A stretch of 49,478 nucleotides of DNA from Saccoglossus kowalevskii (Eukaryota > Hemichordata > Enteropneusta > Harrimaniidae), in the NCBI RefSeq assembly GCF_000003605.2, contig NW_003143805.1, forward strand, positions 138,254-187,731, given 5' to 3'. A model generated the notes under the pieces. It ran no database searches. It was not told the origin of the DNA and worked only from the letters and a program-made list of their open reading frames with translations. Shown piece after piece: positions 25,601 through 40,600 of the stretch. The first letter of the stretch is position 1, and every line of letters begins with the position of its first letter. The position numbers and the translations under genes are program-made.

Positions 25601-28600
25601 TAGAAACCCTCATTCCCGAACCATCCAATCTTATAAAATGTATGTCTATCTACCCAGATTTTCCAGTTATGAACATCACACACGATATATATATAATTTT
25701 ACACTTTTAAGAAAAATTTGAGATATGGCATAAACATTAAAATTTGTAAAAAACATTATAATAATGAAAAAAGAACCACAATTCAGTAATATATCTATTA
25801 TTTTCTAGAGGAAAATGCCGGAGCCCCCCAAACTGTTTATACATCTAAACCTATATATTGACCAGGAGTATTTCCATTTATGGGTAGGCCTCTAGCATAT
25901 GAGAGAAATACTTACAATATTTCTAAATTATTTAATCCTGTAAATACACCTTCTTGAAGAAATGAAATCTGATTGCCATTCAAATACCTAGGAAAGAGAT
26001 AATAATAATAATAATGTTGTAAAAAAAAGTTACAATAATTGATTGATAATTGATTGATATCATGTAAAATACAAATCAGTTGACATTAAAAATATTGAAG
26101 CTATGCTTACAATATATTAATGGAGGTCGAACCAGCGAATATCCCATCTGGCAAATTATTTAACTGATTACTCTGGAGGTATCTGTCAGTTTAATGAAAA
26201 GAAAAGAGATTACGACATTGTCATAGTCAACAACATGCTGTAAAATACTTTATTTCAGCTGGAATTAATTTTTGGGTGTTTTGTATGGAATTTATTTCAC
26301 TGATTTTTGACGAGTTGAATATAATATATAGGAAAAATGGTATATTCACTGGATTTTATTTTCACTGAATCATCCCTTCAGCGAAAATTAATTCCAAGCG
26401 AAAATAAAGTGTTTTACATTAGTCCATGCTTGTTTTGTCTTTCTATCAACAGCATAGAGAAAAAAATCTGTTGGGCATGTCTGAGGAATGGTTGAGGTTG
26501 GTCGCCTGTTGGTTAAAAATGGCTACATAATATTATTATTGTACAAAGTTGTTTGTTTTTTTCTGATTTTACCAAAAGTCTGTAAACTTCAAACATACAT
26601 ACATTTTACTTGCGAATCAACGACTATTACTCATTTCAAACCGAAATTACATTTTCATTCAAAATATTTGAATTCATGGGCTAAATAATACACCGCAGTT
26701 AAGTTCACAGCCAAGATATCCCCAGAATTCCATCCATATTTCTCATTCACAAATAAGGCACCACTATGGTAAAAATAACAAAAAACAGTCCATACTTACA
26801 ATGCCTCCAGAGACGTCAACTTGTTAAAAATATTTACATCTAAAGAATCTAATAAATTGTTGCTCACATCCCTGGTGAAAAGAAGATAAAAATAGTAACT
26901 GCCAAGTGATAATTTGGAGCATATATTTTTAAAAATAAAATAAATAAAAAATAAAATATGAAATATTTCATTCGAATTTAAAAAAATAGCACCATTTATT
27001 TGGCTGAGTCATCACCATCCTTATCATGAATGACCCCCTGAAGGTCATACATCCTGGTATTTCTGGAGGGACAAATTAAAGGGGGTTGGGTTGAATGACA
27101 CCGGATGATGGTTTACAGTATTGATGACACACAAGTATTTGAGTGAAATACAATACCCATGCTGGAGATTAAACAGTTCATTATCAATGGTGTCAATATT
27201 TAGAAAATAGCATATCTTACAGAGACTGGAGGTTCGTCAGAGACTCTAGGCATCCTAGAGGTAGGGAACTTAGTTGATTGTATTCAAGGTTTCTGGAAAT
27301 TAAATCATAAAAGTTGCCTTAGCACATGAAAATATCTTTGATGAGCATTTCATCAAGTGTCGCCTTTGAAGTGATCAATGAAGAAGTGTAACTCAGCGTA
27401 TCAGCGTATACTCAGTGTATCTTTGTCATTAATTTTAATGTATAGGAGAAATATGAACAGTAATAACAAGCCGAAAACTGTGCCAAACTTTGCCATTGCT
27501 ATGCTTTCAGATTAACACATTTAACAATATTTGACCAGATCAATATGCTAATTATATGCAAAGTGTTCATTACCAGTTGAGTGAAAAGACTTATTTTGAT
27601 ACTTACAGTCTTTCAAGATTCAGAAAGGCTTGGAAGGAGTCAGCTGCAACATTGGATAGATTATTATGACTAACAGTCCTGATTCAAAAATAAAAATAAA
27701 AAAGACTTTAATATTGGATCGGGTATAATGTATTACATATAACCAGTGACAATTAAGTGGTAACCCAAATGATCTTGTCATAAATATATATTGAGTTATA
27801 TCAAGGTTTAATTTGAGATAAGGGCATAGTCATCGATAATTAGGATGATAAATCAGACAATGAAAATTTGCATACTTAGCATAGAGAGTAGGGAATTTAA
27901 ATTGAATTCCGCATACATCAATATCAAAATTCCTTGGATACTGGATGTGTGAGGTTACCAGATACATAATTTTATTTCAGATTTTGTATCACGATTTCTT
28001 CACTATGTATCATATGCATTATGTCCACCACTACATCTGATTACAAGCTACCAACACGAAAACAGTGTGCCCCCACCAGAACTCATTTTGAAGAAAATAA
28101 ATTAAAATGAAATTGCCCCAAATCAAGTTGGGTCAGTGTGTTACGTGAGGTATTCAAGTAAAAATATAGATTTGTATTTGGTTGCTGGTAACTTCTCAAA
28201 TCGCAAACAAAAATGTGTGGCCTCTGATTTGTTTTTACAATTATTTTGCATATAGAAGATAAATTTCATAAGAAGTTTTACAAGACCGCTTTATCGAGGT
28301 ATGTTGTTCTGTTGCATCAATCACATGGCAGTGAATTATCATAATTAGTAGCGACAAAAAAAAAATATCTGTTTGTCTGTGACGTGTCAAATTGGTTTAG
28401 AGGGTGCACTCTAAAAAAGTATTAAGTAGCATATGACCTTTGACATTAAGTATAGCTAACATCATCACAAGTTGTAATTTGAACATTATGAAATTTATTG
28501 TTTAATACATGATAAAATTAAAGGGTTAAACATTAGAAGCTGGGGTACTAGATTTCAAAGAAGGACAAAATCTACACAGGAAAAAAAAAAATCTTAAAAA

Positions 28601-31600
28601 TGACTGATCAAAAAAAAATATAATTCATAAAGGAAAAACAAAATTCACAGAAATATCATTTTGTAAAAAAACTTAATACGTTAATGACAAAAAATAATCT
28701 ACCCAATTTTTCAATAATATGTGATGGTGATATATTTTTGTTATAGTCACCTATCACATTTATTCAGAGTATATCAAATTTGTAGCAATGATTCAAATTT
28801 TTTAAACCAGCCTTTTAAATTATGTAATTGTAGTAACACTGGAATAGACTAAAGTTATGTCAATTTCGAGACTGGATTGTATTACGGTACTGTGATAATG
28901 AAGATCATACAATAGTAGCACTTTTATACTATCCAGGGAATATTAGGATTAAAAATGTAATGTAAAAACATTTTTACATTTTTTCATAACAGCGAGGAGA
29001 TCCACGTTTCAACATGGCTTGGCTCTGTGACACTAATGTGAGGAATGAGGAATTCATATTGGTACACACTGGGAAAAGTTGGGTTTTGTGACTGCGTACA
29101 TACTACCATAACAGAACCACTGTGAGCTAGAACATTGTACATATATAGAGTAAAAACATTGACATTTGCTGATAAACTGTAGTCAGTAATTAAATCAATA
29201 AAGATTTTCCTAAGTCAAAATGAAATGTGTTTGTAGAAAATTTACGTACAGAAAAGATATTATATATTACAACTCATTAGCTTAATCCACCTGCTTTTAG
29301 GGGGGAGGGAGGGAGGGGGGCAGAGGGATTGAAGGCAACACACACAGTAATGTCTACATTTTGATGTAAACTATAGTTTGTAAATTCAAAATATGTTCTT
29401 CAACACTAGTTTCACAGCCAAGCACAATACCATAAGTTTTGTATTTAGCAGTGTATATGTTTGGCATAAGACTGTAGAATTCCATCTCAACACATTCAAA
29501 CACGTGTACATACAGGGAACTTTTTCACTATAAATATACGGTTAGTATAATAACTGTTTCAGCAACGCATCTAGAAATTGTAGTTAGCAATATTGATTCG
29601 GATCACCAATATATATACTATTTATTTCAGACTAATAAGTCCATATTCACACATACACACACAAAAATAATAATAATAATAATAGTAAATAAATACTAGA
29701 AAGAACAACAAACAAAAACAGGAAATGATAGTTCGCTTGCTATTACATAATTGCACATAGCATCTCAGTTCAGCATTTCATTCCAACGCTGCAACAAGGC
29801 TGACTTCCATCTCAAATCACTGTTCCATAAACTAGTTAATATACTGTTGTTGGACGAGCATACACGCTCTCTAAATTTATAAACTATATTCCTGTTAGTT
29901 TCATAAAATGATTTGACACGATTAGCAACAAACATGGATCTGGCACTGTGGTCATATGGATAGTCAAAAAGTCTACGGAATAGGTTGTTATAAGAAACCT
30001 TCAAAGAATTAAGGGTTGCTTTGTTAAAAAAGCACCACAACTGTGAACAATAAATATTATAACAATACGTATATATACCCATATACATTTGTACGTATAT
30101 ATATACAATATATATACCCATATACGTAGTTGTAGACAAGTACATTCAACTTACTGTCAGCAGAACAACAACGTAAAGTATTAAATCAGGTACATGTACA
30201 TGTGGAATATATAATAATATGGAAATAATCGTAATTTTGATTGTCAGGACGTTGAACATTGTTGAACAAAGAAATGATTGTTGTTCTTCGGCAGTACAGA
30301 TCTGAATTCTTGCACAAAGCTTTCCTAATGACTTATCTCATGAAAGCAGATTTGAATTCTTGCGCAATAGCATTCTTAATGACAAGCATGCACTCCTGGC
30401 AAGATTAGTCTCCATGACAACCAAACTATCATGCTATTGACAGATTTATATGCGTTTTTTTTTTTTTAAGTTCTTTTGAATTGGTTGGGTGGATACAATA
30501 TCTATCAATTGTAACCAGGATTTGTGTACAGAGCACCAAGACTGAAGTTACATGTTTTAAGAAACCAATTTCTCTGTGTCATAAAGTTACCCCGATATGT
30601 ATGCAATTCATGCACAGTGAACTTTTCAGTTGGTGGAACATTTCCAAGCACTTCATCACACTGCTAATGTCGTTAGATTTGTTGTGAGTTTTTTATTACT
30701 GTAGCCACATCAAGCAAAAGTGTAAAATTTAATTTGCATAATTTTCTGTTTAATTGAAAAACTTAGCAGTTGAGACACCACCATAATAATTCAGTAATAC
30801 TACTTAACACATTGGTATTTATGTTGACAGTTTTGACACTCGTTTATTTCCATGCAGAATCGTCTAAATGTCAATAATATAATCAGGTTCACATCATAAA
30901 CTAACATTAATATATCACTGTTGTTGTCATACAAACAATACCATCCTGTGTCTATACCAGGTATTGTCAATATCAACATGTGATATCATATTATGTATCA
31001 TGTAGATACCAATAATAACTTATTCAACACATTTGAGTACAATATCAAGGTCGTAGTGAATATCGTCTGCCGATCCGTTTATTTTGGCTAGCTGTTAAGG
31101 CTTTTCTGCTTCTAGTACACCAATGTCATGAATACATTATTGTGATTGAACGATACCCTGATTTAATTTATGCAAGCCAGAATATGAATAGCAAATATTG
31201 ATCATTGTCCATTGGATCAAGTAGATATAATGAATATTTAAAATTCAATTAAAATTTAACCTTTTCATCACCAGACTTTCTCGCCCAAATTTGTCTGCAC
31301 TTTTTTATTATATTCCTCAATATTTTTGGAAATGAACCCTAATTTTAGAGTCAACAGAAACAATTTGAGTCAATTTTCTGTTTTTACTCAAAATATTTGG
31401 CTGTTTTTGTCCTAAGGTCACACTGATTTAATTTTATGGATGACATCCTCTGGAGACCCCAAAACTAATGCGAGAGGGTGAAAAAAAAAAATCCTGCCAA
31501 AAAAAAAAAAATCCTGCTAAAAACACAGGACTACGGAGCTGCTATTACGAATTGGACCACAGAACACAGTGTATCAAAGAACAACAAGAAGTCTTTATTT

Positions 31601-34600
31601 GTAGGAGGCACATGTTGATATACACATCTCGTACTGTATTACTGTATAACCATTTCAGACAAGCTCTAGTACATGTAGTCATGATGAAGTACAAAATGTA
31701 CCTTCAGTCAAAAACACTGCATGCAAGGTACAACATGGACATCATTTTCAGTACAAGTCAAGGCGGAATGTACATATCATTACTTTATGACAATAACTAA
31801 CAAAACATTGCAATGATACAGAAATGTCCTTGCTTGCTCCTCTCTACACAGTAGGGGTAAGCTTTAACCAATCTCTCGTATAGCTGTGTAAACGTCATAT
31901 CTCCCTGGCCGACGTCAATTGCGTACCAGTCTACAACAATCCCTCAGTTTTTCCTCTGAACTGTTATGCTCACGTATTCCTGGCAACGCAATACGCATGT
32001 GCAGAAGATCATTTACGACAAAATTGGCACGTTTTTAGATAGTCCAAAAAGAGTTTTACGACAAGCCGGTGCTTTACGACAATATGAGTCGGCAAGTTAC
32101 GGACAGAAAACCGATCTGTAGAGATTCGTCGTTGGAGATTTTTTTTTTTTTTTTTTTGAGAAAAGGCGAAAACTAATGCGCGCGTGGATGTCATCCATAC
32201 AATTAAGTCGGTGTGGCCTAATCTTCTGAAGGAAAGTGCAGACTATAAACGGGACTATTTTGTGAATTTGTGGTGAAAAGAGAGAATTGGTGGTGAAAAA
32301 GTTAAAAGCTTTGTAAACAAGAATCCTGGAGACTAATATACAGCTCTGATATTTGAGATGCACAAAGCAATTTGGTTGTACATCTCTGGTTTGCAGTCTA
32401 TGATTTATTCTAAAGTAGCTATGCACCAACTTTACTTTACTAAAAATAGGCAAATTTATGCAAATTAGATAATTAATATTCACAACCAAAACTGAATTAG
32501 GCGGTGAATTACCTCAGAGAATCTATGTATTGATTTTCTGCGAAATCAATTCTTAAGACATGAGTAAAGCTTAAAATTGGCTAATTAATATGCAAATTAG
32601 GTGATTTTCAAGAATAGATTTTAACCAAAAATTAATCAGGTCTGCGCATTATCCCAGAGTATCTTTACATCAAGTTTTATTGAAATCTGATTTGTTTAGT
32701 CATTCTGAAGTTATCAATGTAACAGACACACATAAACACAAACACACCTATAGAGATGAAGCATTAACTTAAATTACATTAAACTCAATTCAATTGGAAT
32801 TTAATTAGACTCATTTAAATTGCAACTCTATATAAGGTTGTAATTTAATAACAGTTTAATTAAACTTTTACTCTTTAAAAATTCACTGAAGTAGAAATAA
32901 CAACACACCAAACTGTAACTTAAATTTATTTAATAAAGCATGGCTTAAGGTTGAAGAAAAAGGATAGATTGTTATACTGTACACCAAACTACCTTCTTTT
33001 CTCTAACCCATGATTGTAAAGCCAGTAAAATTATATGGGTGTATTCAATGAAATGTCTTCACTTGTCACGTAAATAAAACTCATATACATGTTACACACG
33101 CACAAACACACACTTGAATTGCTTTGTGCAGCCAGTATCAGGTCAAAAATCAGTGTCTTTCGAAAATTGGCTTGAATTCTGTCTTATGCCATAAAAACAA
33201 ACTAAAGATTGACACTACGATATATAGTAAGGAAAAGTCATTTTTTTTTTAAAAAAAATAGTTAATCATATACCGGTATTATAATTTTTGATCATTAAGA
33301 CCTGTAGCCAATGGGGAAGTATGTTTATATGATCAAAAATTAAAAACAAAATTACCGAAAAACACATAAAAATGTAGCGAGTAAAGGAGCGAGTAAAGTT
33401 AGAACATTGGAATGGTTGATTACATGTTGAGATTTTTTAGGGGGTTGGCAGGGGAAGACAGAGAGAGGGGAAGGTGACAACAGTTGAGAATTTTTACATA
33501 AAAAACTTTCACATAGCAGAGTTAAAGAAAGCAATGCTGAAAATCTAATCCATCCATTCAACAACCACCTGGCAACGCCGTAAACCCACACACCCCCAGC
33601 ATCTACTGTACCAAGCATTCAAAAGATATATAAAGTAATAAACAGATTACAAAATAAGACCTAGGGTTCATATCATGTAGTAGATTATTTTAACCTTATC
33701 ACTAACATAGTAAGGTAGTCAAAAAACAACTCAGCTATTCTACTGGAGAGACTGGCTTTAATACTGATTGCCCTATAAAATACCCACAATGCACCAACAT
33801 GACCTCTGAACTCAAAACACTCTCTGTCATACATAAGTGAATAAATTAGTCATAATTTAAATTATTGTTTGCAGGAAGAGATTTTTGTGCAACTAAGGTA
33901 TTGTAATAGCTAAGATTTATATTCGCTTATTTCTCTGGATAGCAAAATATGCGCTATTCTAAAAATCTAACGTTTTGTTTTCTGCACATACATGTGGATT
34001 TAAAACTTAGTGAATATTCCTGCAACAAATCCATTTAAATAATAATACCCAGTGAATATTTCTCCTTCTGCTGTAATACACACATCCGTGTATGTCTGTG
34101 TGTTCAACCGGTATAAGTGAAAGTGTCGTAAGAGTCCAGTTTTGAGATGAGAATTTGAAAAATTTAATCTAGCCATAATTTTACTAGTAATCCCAAACAC
34201 ATGAATTGCTCAGAACTACCATCGGGTTTAAAAATCATCAAAAAATACTACGATTATGACTAGAACTCAGTGCGAAGTTAAGTCCCGAGATCGTACAAAA
34301 CAAACAGACCAACTTTGAAATGCAGCCAAGATAAACGCACTTTACGGTGGAGTAGTCGTAACCTAAATGAAACGCTGACACCTACATTGCGCACTTCAAA
34401 ATATCCAACTACAAAGTTTACATCAGTGGGGGTGGAAAACCAATCCAATCAAAAGTCAGAAACAAAATAAACACTCATAGTAGGACTATAAATCAAATTA
34501 TAGCATCTTAGTATTCTTAGAGTGAATGCTTAAAACTGACGCATACAAGGAAATAAAACCAGTGTTGAAAGATTTGATAGAATAACTGTCGGTACTTAAG

Positions 34601-37600
34601 TCTTGGTCTCAGTCGTCCAGCAGTCTAAATGTCACCATTCGTGCAATCCAGTCACGAACCATAACATATCCTATACCTGTACATGAATACAGGCAAGTGG
34701 AGAATAATACTTGTGTCAATAAAATAATTTAATGATAATGTGTTAAATATATATTTAAAGATTACTACTATAAATAGCATCGATGCAAATTAAGATAAAA
34801 CTTTTTTGATGACCTACATGTGTATATTAGGCCATTGTGACCTCTATAATTTATCCATTGCTAGATCAAAAGGGACCAAAACAGGTTGTCACTATGATAA
34901 CCCTTTTGTGAGGTCGACTTTTGTCACCATTCGCAAAATAAATTTGCATAATTGTTTATCTAATGAGAAACTAAGTTCATTTAGTTCAAAACTAACAAAA
35001 AAATTCTATAAAAATACATTTAAATGTGCAAAATGTTACACAAAAATTTTGTCGGGAAAAAAAATAGGGTGCTCAATAGGTTAAGTATTAACATAGCTAA
35101 CTAGTAAAAGTTCAGAAAATGTTAACTGTATGTCATGTGACATGTTCATGTAGAGGTGTAAAGTTTGATTTCAATCAATGAAGGCATGTTAGGAATATGA
35201 CTATGGAATAACCACATTCATTAATAGAAAAAAGTCCTCCAATCGGTCATTTTGAATCTGTTCATACACGATCCGGTTCCTTAAATGCAAAAATGTTTGA
35301 TTTTGACAAATCTTTATTACTATAATTTTTAATAAAACCACAAAAAAAATGCATGTACATGTGTATCCTAAAAAGTATGATGTGTGTGTGAAGTTTTAAC
35401 ATGATTGGTCGAGGCACTAATTTATATATTACCCTGACGTACATTGCAGCTCATATTTACATACACCACCAGAGATCAGCTTATCAGAGTACCTCTGTGT
35501 ACCTGGATGTCATGTCGCAATTGGAGCCGGCAAGCCAAAAGAAGCATCCCTCAAGATAAACATACAGCCACAAAGCAATTAACTAGCATATCATAGTGAG
35601 ACAGGTCATTCATTTACTCAGACACAAGGGAATTAAGCTAGCAATCAAACTGTGCAAATAATACAAATTCTATTATCTGTGAATAGTAATTCCCGTGCCT
35701 GCCGATACATGCTACAAACAAACTAAACTTAAACTGAACAAACATACATTCATGTTACAAAAACATCCACCTGCATGGTACAATAACAATGTTTATTTTA
35801 TTAAACTCTGTTTAAGACTTACATGTCTAGACTTTTCTGTCTGGTTTTTGGTGTGTTTTTTTACTTTCGCATTAACATGTGCTGGTGTGAAAAATAAAAA
35901 TGATGTGTACAATTTCTTCAGCATTGTAGAGACTTTGCCTCTGTGGTTAGCCAAAATGAATGAAAAAACAGTTCTAGTTGAGTTCAAGTCATTATGTGCA
36001 GAATATGTAAAAAATGGATTTGAATAATGTGAGAACACAAAACATCGTTCAAATGCCATCAGTTAAGGGCACATTCAACAGATGCATAATGGGTATTTTC
36101 GTCCTGAACTATATCTGAACGCCATCAAAGCAACCAAAAACGGTTTTATCACATTTTAAAATGTTCTTAGAATATTTGCTGCATTTGAACACAATAGTAT
36201 GATTCAGCGGGTCTAAAATTTCATTCAGTTTTAAACATTATATTAGGACTCACATACATACATACCATATTCATTCTATTAGAAGCACATTTGTAATAGA
36301 AAGCGCACCTAAACCAAAATTTGCATACTGGATGATAAAATTATGACTTAGCTTAATGACATAGACACACTCTGTCAATCACACTCAAGCACTATTAATT
36401 GAGCAAATATCATGTATCCAGGTGACAGATTAATATCCATTGAAAGGATCCAGTGAAAGAGAGTACAGGTGGAACATATAAAGTAAAGGTAATAACCATT
36501 ACATCATCACCAAATATTTAAATACAAGTTATGATCACTGGAATGTATTCAATTCTAGACAGGTTTTACAGCGAACCAAATCAAAAATTTTAATTTCATA
36601 CACATATACTTTAGGTCATTTAATTTGTTATACAGCAAACAAAACCACACTGGGGATTTTATAACCATGTTTTTTTTATTTATATATTTCCATAAATAGA
36701 ACTGAATTTGTAAGGAATGGAATGCAAGGAATCAAGTCGGGCCAGCTTGGTGACAGAGGTATTAAAATATACCATGGGATTTCATATTGCTGTAGGGAAC
36801 TTCTAAAGGTACAAACTAAACTGTTTCAACACCTGATTTTCTTAGCTTTTACACTTATTTTGTTTACGTGAAATGTGAATTACCAAATTACAAAACCCAT
36901 AACTAAAATAAAATTACTATATGTATGATTTTTCTAATGCGCCATTGGTCAGGAAATAAACATAACCACGTAATCACAAAAAATCTGTTGCATCAGTGTC
37001 ACATCATACTGCTGTTTTCATGGACACAAGAAAGAAACAAGAACAGTTTGTCCCCCCATTACTGAGCACCTTATTATCAAGGTAAAAACTACAGACATAT
37101 TTTCTATCCTTTTCTAAAAAACTCAACCAAAATACTTGCCCCAGGTTGAAATAACAAACAAACAATAAATTACATTAAAAACTAACCATCTGTTCAGTAT
37201 ACTGTGAAAGTTTTCACAAAGACAGAATGGGCTGAAAAGGGTATGAAACAATCTAGCATTGGCACACCGGCGATAAAAAAGAGCAACAAAAATGTACTTC
37301 TTTGTTCAACCAGCACTGGACGGAAAAAATGCAACTTACATTTTTCACGCGAAGACAATGAATAACTACCATGTGCTTTGCATGGTCCCCATGGCAACTC
37401 GCTTAGGTATGCTCAAAATGTTGGCGACTCGCTTTGTTTCATTACCAACACCCACAACAACGGCAGGTTTGAGAGGGATTAACAAGGCTACTATGCAGCA
37501 ATATGTTGAATCGATCAACTTAAGAATTATGGTATGAACCACAACAAAACACTTGTCAATATTATACTGAGTAGTTGGTTGCCATAGTCACAAGTAGATA

Positions 37601-40600
37601 ATTTATAACAGAAGTGAATTAATGGTCATTGTTCTTTTAATAAATTTTGTCCACTTGACATCGTAGATTGGACATATAGGTGTGGGCACACTGTTAAATG
37701 TCACAACTTGTCTTGATTCAAAGAGGACAAAGAGGACTGAACAACTCTGAAAAGTTTGAAAAAATTAGAAAAAATACTAAAATTGACTAAAATAAAATAT
37801 GAACACAAAGCCATACATATAAGGGTGTGACCACAAGGCCATACACATATGAACACATGGCCATACACAAATATGTGAACACAATGCCATACATAGGTGT
37901 GTGAACACATGGCCACACATAAGAATGTGAACACATGGCCATACATAAACATGTGAATACATGACCATGCATAAGAATGTGAACACATGGCCATACATAA
38001 GCATGTAAACACATGGCCATACATAAGCATGTAAACACATGACCATACATAAGCATGTAAACACATGATCATACATAAGCATGTGAACACATGACCATAC
38101 ATAAGCATGTACACATGACCATACATAAGCATGTAAACACATGACCATACATAAGCATGTGAACACATGACCATACATAAGCATGTGAACACATGACCAT
38201 ACATGAGCATGTGAACACATGGCCATACATAAGCATATGAACATATGGCCATACATAAGCATGTAAATACATGACCGTACAGAAGAATGTGAACACATGA
38301 CCATACATAAGAATGTGAACGCATGGTTTTACATAAGCATGTGACCACATGGCCATACATAAGCATGTGAACACATCCATTGTGGTTAACAAGAAGAATC
38401 ACATGAAATGGTATACTGGTATGGTTATTGGGGGGGTATGTATGGGGGTGTTGTTACTTATATTAGACAAATCGATAAAATGAAATTTAAAACATTAATT
38501 ATATTTGCACAAATTAAAATGTCTGTGTCTTGGGAGATAAAAATCCTTAATTGCTTTTTAAAAATAATTAAAGTTAGTTTGAAATAGATATTATAATTAA
38601 ATATTCATTTAATTCAATTCCAACCCTTTTATATTATACTGTTGAATCTGTAATGTAATCTTACTTGATTAAAAATACATGAAAATAGTCTGGGAACAAA
38701 AAGTGAGAGTAATTTGATAAGACCATAGTCAAATTAGTGAAGTTTTAACTTGCTTTTCAAAAGAAAAGTAGTTTAAGTATCACGATAGTGGAAAATATTT
38801 AATGTTATTATTTATTTATTTTGACAGACAGCTGGAGAAGCCAGGTTGCACTTGAAAGCCAACACCCCCGTATGAAATATTTGTACCATGGCTGACTTAA
38901 CCTGCATTTGATGACCTATAATCATGACAATAATGCAATGTCCAAATATGGAAAATGGCATATGATAATATTGTTAGGACTGTTTTAACATCTCCTCCCA
39001 CTTAGTGCCTTTGTTCCAACAAGGATATTCTACAGTAGAGAGGGCAGCTGCCCATGGGAATTAACTCTAAACTTCCTTGATGTGATGGAGGGTTGTTAAG
39101 TTTGATCTCTTTTAGCAGTATTGGGCTATGGGAATGTAGGTGTCTCGTCGAATGGGGAAAATAAAAATTGCTTATCGTGTACTTTGTCCTGTGCATATTA
39201 ACGTTTTAGATTGTCAAAACCAACTATTGTCACATTTTCACAAAATCAAACTTGATAATTTTTTCATATTTTTTTCCAAGTTTTCAACCCGAAGCTGTAG
39301 CCAATGGAAAATTAGGTTTATTTGGTTCAAAATTACACAAAAATTTATAGAAAAATACATAAAAATTGGCAAATGGTGTAAAACAAAATTTTGGTAGAAA
39401 ATGATGGCACTCAAAGAGTGGAAGAACTCACTCAGACAAAAAAAATGATGGATTTCTGTGGAACACCTGGCTCATATCAACCCCCTTGTCCGAATATAAC
39501 CTACAGAAGTATCTAGATCTGTAAACATGCGACTTTGTCCATCGATCCGAGTAATAAATAGATAAACTGAAAAAGGTTGCTGCGATATATTTTTTTTTGC
39601 CCACACCTTAAAATCATTCAAGACAGTTTGACGAGGGGCGGCTTTAGACATTTTTGAATTTCCATGGAGGCAACTGTAGTACTTACTTGGTGTGCTCTTG
39701 CTCTGTCACAATTTATTGTGTTTTGTCAAGAAATTTGAATTTCATTATTTTGTAGAAACCAAGGTACAATGGGGTTGAACAATTAAGCCTATTTTAATCC
39801 ATGATTGACAAAAACATGCTGACATCCGGCCGAGGGGAAAAATAGTAAACAATAAAATATCTATCATAACTCATTGTAGCCTTGCACTGTGTTTTATGGG
39901 ATAGAATAAAATAGATACTAATATCAGCGTTTACCTTCGCCATACTTTCCAAAAAAGAAATAAAATTCACATTCTTTTTAATTTTGTGCATTTTGTACAC
40001 AAATACACATGATCCAATGTGTATTTTTTTTGTAGATGAAATCGCAACTTTACTTAATCCCAAACTTACTACTTGAAAGGAACAATACTGGACAATTTAA
40101 AGAAGGTCAACTTTCAACAAAGGTGTACTTAAAAACAGTGAATCATAAATCCAAAATGATTGAATGTCAATGTTTTTCGTGTAATTTGCATAACAATGTT
40201 AGTATTGTCAAAAACAGAAGATACAGCCATAGACCCTCTAAAAGAGATACAGCATACAGGAATGCTTAATGCAAACTTTATACTACATTGAATAAGTAAC
40301 AAAAGTACTTCTGTGTTTCATATCAAAAACGTTTCCTACATTAGTTACAAACTGTTGCTATGTATACTGCAAGCATTCATTGCTGAAAAAAACACTCTGC
40401 CGTTCTGTAATTTCCTCAGTTTCATTATAACTTAATACGAATTAATGAAAAAGATATGAAAAATAAAGTTCTAATGAAATTTAATTCATAATACAATTCA
40501 CTACCACCTACTGTTAGTAGCTACTTGTTTTTAGATTTTAATTTAGTTTAATAATTAGTCTGATTTATTTGAGAAAATGAGATATTGAAATAATTACATC

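Noticed and set aside
34806..35084. 92-residue plus-strand frame
   Set aside because: It overlaps a dispersed repeat and is Lys/Asn/Ser rich as expected of random AT-rich sequence.
37701..38402. Open frames of 107-233 residues rich in MYGHVF
   Set aside because: All three minus frames are open through a 26-bp repeat and show the same peptide in different registers; no gene features.
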